NCBI RefSeq assembly: GCF_005860795.2
Contig: NZ_CP058350.1
Span: 684,001-748,000, forward strand
Direction: 5' to 3'
Source: Peteryoungia desertarenae
Lineage (GTDB): Bacteria > Pseudomonadota > Alphaproteobacteria > Rhizobiales > Rhizobiaceae
Length of the DNA stretch: 64,000 nt
Shown here: positions 41,189 through 51,172 of the stretch, in pieces
How positions within the stretch are numbered: position 1 is the first letter of the stretch
How the letters are laid out: the number at the start of each line of letters is the position of its first letter
Translations under genes and position numbers: made by a program
Notes under the pieces: generated by a model
Told to the model about the DNA's origin: nothing
The model's input: only the letters and a program-made list of their open reading frames with translations
Database searches by the model: none

Positions 41189-41821
41189 ATGACACACAAA
41201 GCCATGTTTGCCTTAAGCCTGTCATGTGTGCTGGGCCTGGTCGCTGCAACGACCACGGTCAAGGCCAGTGACAGTGTTTATACGGATCTGGATTTCGATA
41301 AATGCAAAACGGTCATGGCCGACGACATGGGCGCGCAGCTCACATGTCCGGGCTTTGGAGACTATCCTGTTCATTTCAAGGAAGGTGATCTGCGCCAGAG
41401 CCTGCTCTACGGCAAGGTGGCTCCACAACTGATCGAGGAGGCTTTCGAATCCTTCTCCGCATTTAATCGCGTCCACACCAAGCTTGAATGGAGACTGGAT
41501 TCGCGGGGGCGGCCTTTTGCCGCCATCCACCGCTGGTACATCGAGAATCCCGGCCCAGATGGATCGATCTCTGACAAGAGCACCGGTCAAGTGCTTGTCG
41601 TCTCTCGCGTCGGGCAGTCTGAACGAGATGCGTCCTGTTTCGTGGCACTTGTCGATGCGCGCGCGAATTCCAATGCCAATGAGCTTGCCCGACAAGCTGC
41701 AGATCGGTGGGCAAGAGATTACGAGTGTGGAATGGAGCCAGGACCTCAATGGCTCGGCAAACGCGGCAATCTCACCAGCGAAAGGACATTCTACTGGCCG
41801 GAAGGCTTCATTCAGCAATAG
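41189..41821 (+). CDS. Exported protein of unknown function
   Basis: I do not recognise the family. The 210-residue product has a signal peptide (hydrophobic 6-21, likely cleavage after VKA at ~26). The mature part carries four cysteines (C39, C53, one in DASCFVALVD and one in DYECGMEP), suggesting two disulfides in the periplasm. It has mixed alpha/beta character and no transmembrane segments. GGGGAG upstream of ATG 41189 supports the start. It is divergent from ppa and convergent with the GNAT gene, and appears monocistronic. Confidence 0.75.
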   Translation: MTHKAMFALSLSCVLGLVAATTTVKASDSVYTDLDFDKCKTVMADDMGAQLTCPGFGDYPVHFKEGDLRQSLLYGKVAPQLIEEAFESFSAFNRVHTKLEWRLDSRGRPFAAIHRWYIENPGPDGSISDKSTGQVLVVSRVGQSERDASCFVALVDARANSNANELARQAADRWARDYECGMEPGPQWLGKRGNLTSERTFYWPEGFIQQ

Positions 41822-41893
41822 AAAGAATGAAAAGACGGTCGATTACCGGCTCAAGTGACTGGCACAAACACATCGGACGCATGCGGTCCGGCT

Positions 41894-42400
41894 TTACTGC
41901 CAGATGAAGCCAAGCTTTTTCAGGTGAACTTCGTCGAAGTCCTCGACGCCCTCGACCGCGTCGATGCCGCCATTTGACCGGAAGAAACCGGCAGCAATCT
42001 GACTGTCCTCAAGGCACCAAACGACAGTTCCCTTGCAGCCCAGAGATTTCAACAGCCGACGGGCTTCTCCAAACAGAGAGTGTCCAAGACCGATACCCTG
42101 GAACTCCGGGCGAAGATAGATTTCGTAGATTTCGCCTTCATATGGCAGCGCACGCGCTCGGTTAAGACCAAGAGATGCATAACCGGCAATCGTTCCCGCG
42201 ACATCGATGACGAGGAGGGTCGCAGGGCCTCGCGTAGCTTTTCGCCACCAAGTCTCTCCGCGCCGTTCCACCATCCGCGTAAGGGCGCGATACGGGATGA
42301 TACCAGAGTAGCTGTGCATCCAGGACACACGGTGCGCCTCAGCAATCGCAGCGGCATCCGCCGTTTCGGCATGGCGCACATCTATGGTCAACGTCTTCAT
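41894..42400 (-). CDS. GNAT family N-acetyltransferase
   Basis: A 168-residue GNAT acyltransferase. The N-terminal HAETADAAAIAEAHRVSW segment is followed by the acetyl-CoA-binding motif region YLRPEFQGIGLGHSLFGEA (Q/R-x-x-G-x-G/A), and a C-terminal SNGGIDAV stretch. Substrate unknown. ATG at 42400 (MKTLTIDVRHAE) gives the usual N-terminus; the frame is open to 42472. An inverted repeat of CtrA-box shape lies 80 bases upstream. Confidence 0.9.
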   Translation of the reverse strand: MKTLTIDVRHAETADAAAIAEAHRVSWMHSYSGIIPYRALTRMVERRGETWWRKATRGPATLLVIDVAGTIAGYASLGLNRARALPYEGEIYEIYLRPEFQGIGLGHSLFGEARRLLKSLGCKGTVVWCLEDSQIAAGFFRSNGGIDAVEGVEDFDEVHLKKLGFIWQ

Positions 42401-42480
42401 AACGTAACACTCGCCCTGTCGGTCAGAGAAGATCAAGAAATCTCTCCGAAGACCGGTGCCATCCATCAGCACCGGGTAAA

Positions 42481-42499
42481 GCTTAACGCTTTTTTAAGC
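42481..42499 (-). promoter_or_regulatory. Inverted repeat GCTTAA-N7-TTAAGC upstream of the GNAT gene
   Basis: A perfect 6-base inverted repeat around seven bases (CGCTTTT). The inner TTAA-N7-TTAA has CtrA-box spacing. It lies 81 bases before the GNAT start codon. It could be a regulator site; alternatively it may be chance in an AT-rich stretch. Confidence 0.3.
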
Positions 42500-42538
42500 A
42501 ATGTCGCAAGGGTACGCTTGGCATTTGCACAAACAAAG

Positions 42539-42561
42539 ACCCCGGCCTGCACAACCGGGGT
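42539..42561 (-). terminator. Terminator after typA
   Basis: On the minus strand ACCCCGG pairs with CCGGGGT around a 9-base loop, followed by the T-rich TCTTTGTTTG. It lies about 28 bases past the typA stop. Confidence 0.75.
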
Positions 42562-42589
42562 TTCGAAGTCTCACATGATTTCAGATACT

Positions 42590-44419
42590 TCAGCCCGCAG
42601 CGGCCGCCTTGGCTTTTTCCATGCGCTTACGGTCGTTGGCATCCAGGAACATCTTGCGCAGGCGGATCGATTTGGGAGTCACCTCGACCAGCTCGTCATC
42701 CTGGATCCAGGAAAGCGCACGCTCCAAAGTGAACTTGATCGGAGGCGTAAGCTTCACCGCTTCGTCCTTGCCAGCGGCGCGGATATTGGTGAGCTTCTTG
42801 CCCTTCAAGACATTGACTTCCAGATCGTTGTCGCGCGAGTGGATGCCGATGATCATGCCCATATAGACCTTCTCGCCGGCATCGATGATCATCGGGCCGC
42901 GATCTTCCAGGTTGAACAGGGCATAGGCAACGGCTTCGCCGGCTTCGTTGGCGAGAAGAACGCCGTTCACGCGGCCACCGATCTCGCCCTTGTAGGGCTG
43001 GTAGTCGTGGAACAGACGGTTCATCACGGCGGTGCCGCGCGTGTCGGTCAAGAGTTCCGACTGGTAGCCGATCAGGCCGCGGGTCGGAGCGAAGAATACA
43101 AGGCGAACGCGGTTGCCGCCCGAGGGACGCAGCTCGACCATTTCGGCCTTGCGCTCGGACATCTTCTGCACGACGACGCCGGAATGCTCTTCGTCAACGT
43201 CGATGACGACTTCTTCGATCGGCTCCATCATCTGGCCGGTGGCTTCGTCCTTGTGCATGACGACGCGCGGACGCGACACGGCAAGCTCGAAACCTTCGCG
43301 GCGCATGTTTTCGATGAGAACGGCAAGCTGAAGTTCACCACGACCGGACACGAAGAACGAGTCCTTGTCGGCCGACTCTTCAATCTTCAGCGCGACATTG
43401 CCTTCGGCTTCCTTGAAAAGACGGTCGCGGATAACGCGGCTCGTGACCTTGTCGCCTTCGGTGCCGGCAAGCGGACTGTCATTGACGATGAAGGACATGG
43501 TGACGGTCGGCGGGTCGATCGGCTGCGCCTTCATGGCTTCGGTCACCGAAGGATCGCAGAAGGTGTCGGCAACAGTCCCCTTGGAGAGGCCAGCGATCGC
43601 AACAATGTCACCGGCATGAGCTTCTTCGATGGCCGTGCGCTCGATGCCGCGGAAGGCGAGGATCTTGGAGATACGGCCCTGTTCGATCAGCTTGCCATCC
43701 TGACCGAGAACCTTGACGGCCTGGTTCGGCTTGATCGAACCGGCAGCGATACGGCCGGTGATGATGCGACCGAGGAAGTTGTTGGCTTCCAGGATCGTCC
43801 CGATCATCTTGAACGGACCCTCTTCGACCGTCGGAGCCGGGACATGCTTGACTACGAGGTCGAGCAGCGGCGTCAGGCCTTCTTCCTGCGAACCGTTCGG
43901 ATCGGTGTTCATCCAGCCGGAGCGGCCCGAACCGTAGAGGATCGGGAAGTCGAGCTGTTCATCGGTCGCGTCAAGCGCGGCAAAGAGGTCGAAGACTTCG
44001 TTGACGACTTCGTCGATGCGGGCGTCCGGACGGTCAACCTTATTGATCGCAACGATCGGGCGAAGACCAACCTTCAGCGCCTTGCCAACGACGAACTTGG
44101 TCTGCGGCATCGGGCCTTCAGCAGCGTCGACGAGAACGATTGCGCCGTCCACCATCGAGAGAATGCGCTCAACTTCACCGCCGAAGTCGGCGTGGCCGGG
44201 GGTGTCGACGATGTTGATGCGGGTATCCTTCCACTCGATCGACGTCGCCTTGGCCAGAATGGTGATCCCACGCTCTTTTTCGATGTCGTTCGAATCCATC
44301 ACGCGTTCCATCACGCGCTGGTTTTCGCGGAACGAGCCCGACTGCTTGAGGAGTTCGTCAACGAGGGTCGTTTTCCCATGGTCAACGTGCGCAATGATCG
44401 CGATATTGCGGAGGTTCAT
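42590..44419 (-). CDS. typA: Translational GTPase TypA/BipA
   Basis: A 609-residue ribosome-associated GTPase related to EF-G, required for ribosome assembly and stress adaptation. The G1 loop is AHVDHGKTTLV (~10-20). G3 is DTPGHADFGGEVER and G4 is NKVDRPDAR. EF-G-like domains follow, with the BipA-specific C-terminal end KSIRLRKMFLDANDRKR. The full-length fit is good. It is a single gene between two hairpins. Confidence 0.97.
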   Translation of the reverse strand: MNLRNIAIIAHVDHGKTTLVDELLKQSGSFRENQRVMERVMDSNDIEKERGITILAKATSIEWKDTRINIVDTPGHADFGGEVERILSMVDGAIVLVDAAEGPMPQTKFVVGKALKVGLRPIVAINKVDRPDARIDEVVNEVFDLFAALDATDEQLDFPILYGSGRSGWMNTDPNGSQEEGLTPLLDLVVKHVPAPTVEEGPFKMIGTILEANNFLGRIITGRIAAGSIKPNQAVKVLGQDGKLIEQGRISKILAFRGIERTAIEEAHAGDIVAIAGLSKGTVADTFCDPSVTEAMKAQPIDPPTVTMSFIVNDSPLAGTEGDKVTSRVIRDRLFKEAEGNVALKIEESADKDSFFVSGRGELQLAVLIENMRREGFELAVSRPRVVMHKDEATGQMMEPIEEVVIDVDEEHSGVVVQKMSERKAEMVELRPSGGNRVRLVFFAPTRGLIGYQSELLTDTRGTAVMNRLFHDYQPYKGEIGGRVNGVLLANEAGEAVAYALFNLEDRGPMIIDAGEKVYMGMIIGIHSRDNDLEVNVLKGKKLTNIRAAGKDEAVKLTPPIKFTLERALSWIQDDELVEVTPKSIRLRKMFLDANDRKRMEKAKAAAAG

Positions 44420-44526
44420 ATCCAGGTTCTCTGATGGCTGGGGCGCAATGCGGGAGGGGGCGCCGATTTACTTTGGGGCGCTCATACCTTGTTTTTTGCA
44501 TTTGCGAAAGGGGAAAACGCCACGAG

Positions 44527-44550
44527 CGCCGGCGATGGTTACCGCCGGCG
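44527..44550. terminator. GC-rich hairpin after the M3 peptidase gene
   Basis: CGCCGGCG occurs twice around an eight-base loop; because the arm is self-complementary, either strand forms the same hairpin. It lies 26 bases past the peptidase stop on the minus strand, with a short T-run (TTTT) ten bases further. It is a probable terminator but imperfect. Confidence 0.4.
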
Positions 44551-44575
44551 GGATGTCTGGGACGTCATGAAAGCC

Positions 44576-46639
44576 TTAAGCGGCGAGACCTTTCTTCTTC
44601 AGCATCGCCTCCGGGTTTGGCATCTTGCCCCGGAATGCCTTGTAGGCCTCTTCCGGATCGACCGATCCGCCGGACGCATAGATATGCGTCTTGAGTTTGC
44701 CCGCAGTGTCGGGATCGAACGGATTGCCGGTTTCCTCAAAAGCGGCAAAGGCATCCGCATCCAGCACCTCCGACCACATGTAAGAATAATAGCCCGCCGA
44801 ATAGCCATCGCCGGAAAAGACGTGCTGGAAGTGTGGTGTGGCATGGCGCATGACGATCGAGGCCGGCATGCCGATCTTTGCCAGAACTTCACTCTGCACA
44901 GCGATGGGGTCTTCGACCGCGCCGCGTGTATGAAAGGCCATGTCGACGAGAGCAGATGAGGTGAATTCTACGGTGTTGAAGCCGGCATTGAAGGTCCGGG
45001 CAGCGAGCACCTTGGCGAGTAGCGCCTGCGGCATCGGCTCGCCGGTCTGGTAGTGCACCGCATAGGTCTTGAGGATCTCAGGCACAGTCAGCCAATGCTC
45101 ATAGAGCTGCGATGGCAGCTCGACAAAGTCGCGCGAGACACCGGTACCGGAAACCGAGGGATAGGTGACATCAGACAGCATGCCATGGGCGGCATGGCCA
45201 AATTCGTGGAAGAGTGTGCGCGCATCATCGAGCGACAGCAAAGCGGGCTTGCCCGGCTCCGGTTTGGCAAAATTGCAGACATTGTAGATGATGGGCAACT
45301 CGCCCTGGCGACCGTTTTTCAGAGGCAGCCGGTGCTGCGACTGGAAGCTGCTCATCCAGGCGCCGGAACGCTTGGAGGGACGAGCGAAATAGTCGCCAAG
45401 GAAGAGTGCGACCAACATATCGTTGCGGTCGCGGATCTCGAAGACGCGTACATCCGGATGGTAGCCGACGACATTGGGAAGCGGTACGGCACGAATGCCG
45501 AAGATGCGCCCTGCAACATCGAAGCAGGCCTCGATGATCTTTTCGAGCTGGAGATAGGGCTTTAGTTCCGCTTCAGAGAAACTAAACTTCTGCGCCCTGA
45601 GCTTTTCGGCGTAATGACGCCAGTCCCAGGGCGCGACCTCGTGGTTCTTGCCCTCATCTGCGATCAAAGCGGCGAGTTCGGCTTCTTCTGCCCGCGCCTG
45701 CGAAACGGCCTTTTCCCAAACCTGCATCAACAGGCCGTTCACCGCTTCAGGCGTCTTCGCCATAGTGTCGTCCAGCTTGTAGGAAGCGTAGTCCTTGTAG
45801 CCCAGGAGAGAAGCCTTCTCGGCGCGAAGCGCGAGCGTCTCCTTGACGATGTCGCGATTGTCGGTCTCGCCGCCATTGATGCCGCGCGACGTCCAGGCCT
45901 TGAAGGCCGTCTCGCGCAGATCCCGACGTTCCGAGAAGGTGAGGAAGGGCTCGATGATCGAGCGCGACAGCGTCACCACATGGCTGTGCCCGCCACCGTG
46001 TGCGGCTGCAGCGGACGCCATGGCGTCGCGCAGGAAGGCCGGAATGCCGGCAAGGTCGTCCTCGCCGGAGAGCGGCAGGATCCAGGAGGATTCATCCGCC
46101 AGAACGTTCTGGCCGAAATTGGCACCGAGGCTTGCCAGCCGCTCATTGATCTCAGCCAGACGTTCCTGCTCCGCCTTAGGCAACTTGGCGCCTGCCTTGA
46201 CGAAACCCTTCCAGTGGCGCTCCAGAACACGCGTCTGTTCGACGGTCAGGTCAAGTTCAACCCGACGGGTCCACAGGTCGTCGATCCGGGCAAACAAAGC
46301 TGCGTTCATGCCGATCTTCGAGTAATGGCGCGACATCTTCGGGGCGATCTCGCGCTCCAGCGCCTGAATGGCCGGATTGGTATTGGCACCAGCCTTGTTC
46401 CAGAAAAGCGCCGATACTCTCGATAGACCATCACCCGCTACTTCCAGAGCTGTGATGGTGTTATCAAACGTTGGCATCTCAGGATTTTGGGCGATCTCTT
46501 CGATCTCCGCTTCGTGCTCTGCCATTGTCTGCGCGAATGCAGGCGCAAAATCTCCATCTGCGACCGAATTGAAGTTCGGAAGCCCTTCGTGTCCATCCCA
46601 AACAACAAGGGCGGAATTGAAGGCTGTTGCTTCGCTCAT
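44576..46639 (-). CDS. M3 family oligopeptidase / peptidyl-dipeptidase
   Basis: A 687-residue cytoplasmic zinc oligopeptidase of the PrlC/Dcp type, degrading short peptides. The HExxH site is LFHEFGHAAHGML, with H478, E479 and H482; the third ligand glutamate is expected in FVELPSQLYEHW. FSEAELKPYLQLE matches oligopeptidase A. ATG at 46639 (MSEATAFNSALVVWD) is preferred since the upstream frame to 46711 shows no family sequence, and GGAG lies upstream. It is divergent from the MFS exporter gene. Confidence 0.93.
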   Translation of the reverse strand: MSEATAFNSALVVWDGHEGLPNFNSVADGDFAPAFAQTMAEHEAEIEEIAQNPEMPTFDNTITALEVAGDGLSRVSALFWNKAGANTNPAIQALEREIAPKMSRHYSKIGMNAALFARIDDLWTRRVELDLTVEQTRVLERHWKGFVKAGAKLPKAEQERLAEINERLASLGANFGQNVLADESSWILPLSGEDDLAGIPAFLRDAMASAAAAHGGGHSHVVTLSRSIIEPFLTFSERRDLRETAFKAWTSRGINGGETDNRDIVKETLALRAEKASLLGYKDYASYKLDDTMAKTPEAVNGLLMQVWEKAVSQARAEEAELAALIADEGKNHEVAPWDWRHYAEKLRAQKFSFSEAELKPYLQLEKIIEACFDVAGRIFGIRAVPLPNVVGYHPDVRVFEIRDRNDMLVALFLGDYFARPSKRSGAWMSSFQSQHRLPLKNGRQGELPIIYNVCNFAKPEPGKPALLSLDDARTLFHEFGHAAHGMLSDVTYPSVSGTGVSRDFVELPSQLYEHWLTVPEILKTYAVHYQTGEPMPQALLAKVLAARTFNAGFNTVEFTSSALVDMAFHTRGAVEDPIAVQSEVLAKIGMPASIVMRHATPHFQHVFSGDGYSAGYYSYMWSEVLDADAFAAFEETGNPFDPDTAGKLKTHIYASGGSVDPEEAYKAFRGKMPNPEAMLKKKGLAA

Positions 46640-46906
46640 GAATGTCTCCTCAGGTCGCAAGAACGGCAAATCGTGTGCCAAGGATATGCTACCGCCTGTG
46701 CGCCATGACAAGACGGCAGCCGCTGGAAGATCGAAACACGGGAGAGATCAGACTGAATCAAGTTATTGGCGGGCGGCCTTACCCAGCGGAATGCCTGATC
46801 ACTGCCATGTCGGGAACCACTGGCCTTTAAGAAAAATACGCCCTATCTCGCAGAAGATTTTGCCAATATGCGGCCCAACCCGCACACTCCTTTAGCAGGA
46901 ATTTTC

Positions 46907-48100
46907 ATGTCACAGGCTTTGATGAGCGAACGTCGTACAGCGTTCATTGGAGCGCTGCTGACGACCCTCGGTCCGATTTCCATGGCAATCTACACGCCGG
47001 CGATGCCCCAGCTTGTCGAAGCTTTCGGCACGACGGAGTCTGCAATCAAGATGAGCCTTTCGCTGTTCTTTGCCGGCTTCGCGGTAGCGCAACTGGCTGC
47101 CGGCCCCCTCTCGGACGGGATCGGCAGGCGAAATGCAACGCTTGGGTTTCTTCTGATCTATCTCTTCGGCAGCGTGGTTGCATCGCTCGCCACCACGGTC
47201 GAATGGCTGTTGGCAGGCAGGCTGATCCAGGGTGTCGGTGCATCTGTCGGTGTCACCGTCTCGCGGGCAATTGTTCGCGACCAGTTCACCGGCCCGGAAG
47301 CCGCACGCATCCTCAATCTGATCGGCATTATGCTCGCAATTGGCCCGGCGGCGGGGCCGACATTGGGCGGTCTGGCCCTCGTGACCGCCGGTTGGCAGGC
47401 CGTCTTCCTCCTGATGGTTGGCTTCGGTTTACTCAGCGCTGTCGCAGTTCTTCTCTTCCTGAAGGAAACGACCAAGCCCGATCCTGCGCTCATGAAGCCT
47501 AAAGCCCTGGCCATCGCCTATTCTATGCTGGCGACGGATCCGCGTGTTCTGCTCCCCGCTTTCGTGCTCGCCGGATGTGTTGGCGCACTCTACGCGCAGG
47601 CCACCATGTTGCCATTCATACTGATCGACAGGGTTGGACTGACGCCTCCGGAATTCGGCATCGGCATGCTCATGCAATCGGGTTTCTTCTTTTCCGGATC
47701 CCTGGCATTGCGGCTTCTGGCAAATCGATTGGGGGAAACCGGAGCATTGAGATTGGGACTGTGGCTGGCAGGAGGTGGGGGCGTGATCATTGCAATATCA
47801 ACGAGGCTGATAGAACCAACCTTCCTGTCGATCATGGGGCCAGTCGCCGTCTGCTCCTTCGGGATAGCCTTTGTGATCCCCTACATAACAACGGCGGGCT
47901 TGCAGCCATACCCGCAGATTGCAGGCTCAGCGGCGGCGCTGATCGGCTTCATCCAGATGGCAAGCGGCTTCCTCGGAGGGCTCTCCGCTTCTGTGATCGG
48001 CGACCCTCTCGCCGCCTTCGGCACGGTCATTCCAATCATGGAAGTCAGCGCCGTCATCGCCTACCTCCTCCATCGCAAAGTGGCACGCTCGACAACGTAA
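46907..48100 (+). CDS. Bcr/CflA family drug efflux MFS transporter
   Basis: A 397-residue twelve-helix drug:H+ antiporter-type permease. MAIYTPAMPQLVEAF lies at helix 1, motif A is GPLSDGIGRRNATLG, and motif C-like GIMLAIGPAAGPTLGGL is in helix 5, which is typical of exporters. Members export bicyclomycin, chloramphenicol or sulfonamides; the substrate here is unknown. ATG at 46907 has AGGA six bases upstream; the open frame begins 13 codons earlier. Confidence 0.92.
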   Translation: MSQALMSERRTAFIGALLTTLGPISMAIYTPAMPQLVEAFGTTESAIKMSLSLFFAGFAVAQLAAGPLSDGIGRRNATLGFLLIYLFGSVVASLATTVEWLLAGRLIQGVGASVGVTVSRAIVRDQFTGPEAARILNLIGIMLAIGPAAGPTLGGLALVTAGWQAVFLLMVGFGLLSAVAVLLFLKETTKPDPALMKPKALAIAYSMLATDPRVLLPAFVLAGCVGALYAQATMLPFILIDRVGLTPPEFGIGMLMQSGFFFSGSLALRLLANRLGETGALRLGLWLAGGGGVIIAISTRLIEPTFLSIMGPVAVCSFGIAFVIPYITTAGLQPYPQIAGSAAALIGFIQMASGFLGGLSASVIGDPLAAFGTVIPIMEVSAVIAYLLHRKVARSTT

Positions 48101-48102
48101 AA

Positions 48103-48133
48103 AAGGCTCGCCTCCCTCGGGAAGACGAGCCTT
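48103..48133 (-). terminator. Terminator after argG
   Basis: On the minus strand AAGGCTCG pairs with CGAGCCTT, followed by a run of T residues. It lies 19 bases past the argG stop and three bases after the convergent exporter's stop, so it may serve both. Confidence 0.85.
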
Positions 48134-48151
48134 CAGGTCGTCAGCCGGATA

Positions 48152-49375
48152 TCAGCCGCCGAGATTGCGCTTGGCGAGCGTGCGCAGGCGAAGCGCATTC
48201 AGCTTGATGAAGCCTGCTGCATCCTTCTGATCATAGGCGCCCTGGTCGTCCTCGAAGGTCACCAGCTTGTCGGAATAGAGCGACTTTGCGGATTCACGGC
48301 CTATGACCATGACATTGCCCTTGTAGAGCTTTAGCGTCACTTCGCCTTCCACATGCTCCTGGCTCTTGTCGATCAGTGCCTGCAGCATTTCGCGCTCCGG
48401 CGAGAACCAGAAGCCGTAGTAGATAAGCTCGGCGTAACGCGGCATCAGCTCATCCTTGAGGTGGGCAGCACCCCGGTCGAGCGTGATCGACTCGATCGCA
48501 CGGTGCGCGGCGAGAAGGATCGTGCCGCCGGGTGTCTCATAAACGCCGCGCGACTTCATGCCGACAAAGCGGTTCTCGACGAGGTCGAGGCGGCCGATGC
48601 CGTTGTCGCGGCCATAATTGTTGAGTTCGGCTAGCAGCGTGGCCGGGCTCATCTCGACGCCATTAATCGAGCAGGCGTCGCCCTTGCGGAAACCGACCTT
48701 GATGATGGTGGCCTTGTCCGGTGCAGCTTCCGGCGAAATCGTCCGCATATGCACGTATTCCGGTGCTTCCTGGGCGGGATCTTCGAGAACCTTGCCCTCG
48801 GAGGAGGAATGCAGCAGGTTGGCGTCGACCGAGAATGGCGCCTCGCCCTTCTTGTCCTTGGCAACCGGGATCTGGTGCTGTTCGGCGAAGTTCAGGAGAT
48901 CCGTGCGGCTTTTGAAGGCCCAGTCGCGCCAGGGCGCGATGATCTTGATATCGGGGTTCAACGCATAGGCCGACAGCTCGAAACGGACCTGGTCATTGCC
49001 CTTGCCGGTGGCGCCATGCGCGATCGCGTCTGCGCCGGTCTTCTTGGCGATGTCGATCAGATGCTTGGAGATCAGCGGACGGGCAATCGAAGTGCCAAGC
49101 AGGTAGACACCTTCATAAACGGCATTGGCGCGGAACATAGGGAAGACGAAATCGCGGACGAACTCCTCGCGCACATCCTCAATGAAAATCTCGTTGATGC
49201 CGAGCATCTCCGCCTTCTTGCGCGCCGGCTCGAGCTCTTCGCCCTGGCCGAGATCGGCAGTGAAGGTCACCACTTCAGCACCGAGTTCGGTCTGCAACCA
49301 TTTCAGGATGATCGAAGTATCAAGACCGCCGGAATAGGCGAGAACAACTTTCTTTACGTCTTTTGGAAGAGCCAT
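48152..49375 (-). CDS. argG: Argininosuccinate synthase
   Basis: ArgG (407 residues) condenses citrulline and aspartate with ATP in arginine synthesis. The PP-loop-like ATP site is [16 protein letters not shown] (~11-26). [15 protein letters not shown] and YIPPEAAPDK-like [13 protein letters not shown] also match. The class I family length is normal. It is monocistronic. Confidence 0.98.
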   Translation of the reverse strand: MALPKDVKKVVLAYSGGLDTSIILKWLQTELGAEVVTFTADLGQGEELEPARKKAEMLGINEIFIEDVREEFVRDFVFPMFRANAVYEGVYLLGTSIARPLISKHLIDIAKKTGADAIAHGATGKGNDQVRFELSAYALNPDIKIIAPWRDWAFKSRTDLLNFAEQHQIPVAKDKKGEAPFSVDANLLHSSSEGKVLEDPAQEAPEYVHMRTISPEAAPDKATIIKVGFRKGDACSINGVEMSPATLLAELNNYGRDNGIGRLDLVENRFVGMKSRGVYETPGGTILLAAHRAIESITLDRGAAHLKDELMPRYAELIYYGFWFSPEREMLQALIDKSQEHVEGEVTLKLYKGNVMVIGRESAKSLYSDKLVTFEDDQGAYDQKDAAGFIKLNALRLRTLAKRNLGG

Positions 49376-49558
49376 GAGGGAGATTTCCGTTTTACTGCGA
49401 GCATGAGGCCGCCCAACCCGGCCCCTTGGTTTTGGGCACTTTTAGCTGGTTTCCTGCACGGTGCAAGGGGAAGTGGATCGACCGAAGCCGGTTTGACTTG
49501 TGCTTGCCTGCTGCCATATCCCGATTCAACAAGACCATCCAAGGAAGGGACACCCGTC

Positions 49559-50422
49559 ATGTCTAAGCTCCAAACCGTCATGAAGTCCGGCAATGTGGCC
49601 GTCATCACCGGCGCCGCATCCGGCATTGGTTTGGCGATGGCAAAGGCCTGCGCCGGGAAGGGAATGGCAGTTGTGCTTGGCGATCTGGGAGGCGACCGCC
49701 TCGCAACAGCATCCGAAGAGGTCGCAGCCCTTTCGGCAAATCCTCAGTCGGACATTGCAGCCATTGAGACAGACGTTTCGAAACTGGATGACCTCGAAGC
49801 GCTTGAGCGAGCCGTGATCCAGAGGTTTGGTCGTGTTCATCTTATGATGAACAATGCAGGCATCCAGCCGGGGAGCAGCCTGTTCGGGCCACAGGCCGCC
49901 TGGGAAAACATTCTGGCCGTAAACCTGATGGGCGTGGTCAACGGTGCCCGCACCTTCGGCCCCGGCATGATAGCCCACAAGGAGCCCGCACTGATCATCA
50001 ACACCGGGTCAAAACAGGGCATCACCACACCGCCCGGCGATCCCGCATACAATATTTCGAAGGCAGGCGTGAAGGCGTTTACCGAGGCCTTGCAACATGA
50101 ACTTCGCAATACGCCAGACTGTAATGTCACGGCACATCTGCTCATCCCCGGCTTTGTCTTTACAGCTCTGACGGCCAATGGTCGCACCGAGAAACCAGAG
50201 GGCGCCTGGACCGCCGAAGAGACTGTCGCGTTCATGCTGGAATGCCTGGACCGGGGCGATTTTTACATCCTCTGCCCGGATAACGAAGTGACCCGCGCGC
50301 TGGACGAAAAGCGCATTGCCTGGGCTGCGGGGGATATCACCGAAAACCGGCCTCCGCTATCGCGCTGGCATCCGGAGTTTACGGACGCCTTCAAGACCTA
50401 TCTCTCTCTTCCCAAACAATAG
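49559..50422 (+). CDS. Short-chain dehydrogenase/reductase
   Basis: A 287-residue classical SDR oxidoreductase. The NAD(P) motif TGAASGIG is at 17-24 and NNAG is in MMNNAGIQPG. The catalytic Tyr164 and Lys168 lie in YNISKAG. The serine position is occupied in INTGSKQG. A C-terminal extension after residue ~230 (FYILCPDNEVTRALDEKR) resembles a subgroup of rhizobial SDRs. Substrate unknown. ATG at 49559 has AAGGAAGG upstream; a longer frame reaching back into argG antisense is an artefact. Confidence 0.92.
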   Translation: MSKLQTVMKSGNVAVITGAASGIGLAMAKACAGKGMAVVLGDLGGDRLATASEEVAALSANPQSDIAAIETDVSKLDDLEALERAVIQRFGRVHLMMNNAGIQPGSSLFGPQAAWENILAVNLMGVVNGARTFGPGMIAHKEPALIINTGSKQGITTPPGDPAYNISKAGVKAFTEALQHELRNTPDCNVTAHLLIPGFVFTALTANGRTEKPEGAWTAEETVAFMLECLDRGDFYILCPDNEVTRALDEKRIAWAAGDITENRPPLSRWHPEFTDAFKTYLSLPKQ

Positions 50423-50495
50423 GCTGCGAGCTAATGAATGAGGATGACAGGATCGCGCTACGGCATCCTGCGGACCTTTTGATGTGGTGCCTCCA

Positions 50496-51137
50496 ATGGA
50501 CTTTCTGCCGAGCCTTCCCGTCTTCCTCGCCTTCAGCGTGGCCCTCCTGCTCTTGGCTATCACACCCGGACCCGACATGACGCTCTGGATCAGCCGCTCA
50601 TTGCGGGACGGGCGGGGCATCGGGCTTATGACGCTCGCCGGAACCAGTTTCGGCATTGCGATCCACACGATGCTCGTCGCCTTCGGGATTTCGGCACTGA
50701 TCGTTGCCTCACCAACGGCGTTCTTGTTGCTGAAAACCGGCGGAGCTGCCTACCTTCTCTGGCTGGCGCTACAGGCGATCCGGCACGGCTCGAATTTCGT
50801 GATTAAAGCGGACGGGGCGGCGGTTGTATCGAAGAAGGGCGCCTTCCTCAACGGGCTCTGGGTCAATCTCCTGAACCCGAAGGTCATCATCTTCTTCATG
50901 ACCTTCCTGCCGCAATTCGTCACCGCCACCGACCCGAACGTGACAGGCAAGCTAATCTTCCTGGGCCTCTGGTCGATCATCCTGTCGCTGCCGATCGGGA
51001 TCGGCATCGTCTATGGCGCGGATTTCATGTCGAACTGGCTGCAGAATAACCGCAAGGTTCTGCGCGGCATCGATTACACCTTTGCCGGCGTCTTCTCCAT
51101 TTTCGCGGTGAAAATCTTCATGACGCAAGCGAGGTAG
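50496..51137 (+). CDS. LysE/RhtB family amino-acid exporter
   Basis: A 213-residue membrane protein with about six helices. ITPGPDMTLWISRSLRDGR matches the LysE/RhtB N-terminal signature, and KKGAFLNGLWVNLLNPKV matches the conserved central loop. It exports amino acids or homoserine lactones in relatives; substrate unknown. ATG at 50496 (MDFLPSLPVF) is favoured over GTG 50484. It follows the SDR by 73 bases. Confidence 0.92.
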   Translation: MDFLPSLPVFLAFSVALLLLAITPGPDMTLWISRSLRDGRGIGLMTLAGTSFGIAIHTMLVAFGISALIVASPTAFLLLKTGGAAYLLWLALQAIRHGSNFVIKADGAAVVSKKGAFLNGLWVNLLNPKVIIFFMTFLPQFVTATDPNVTGKLIFLGLWSIILSLPIGIGIVYGADFMSNWLQNNRKVLRGIDYTFAGVFSIFAVKIFMTQAR

Positions 51138-51172
51138 GCAGAAGGCGGGTCTGCTTGACCCACCATGTTCCT

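Noticed and set aside
42080..44434. 784-codon open frame opposite typA
   Set aside because: Antisense shadow; its length follows from the codon bias of typA.
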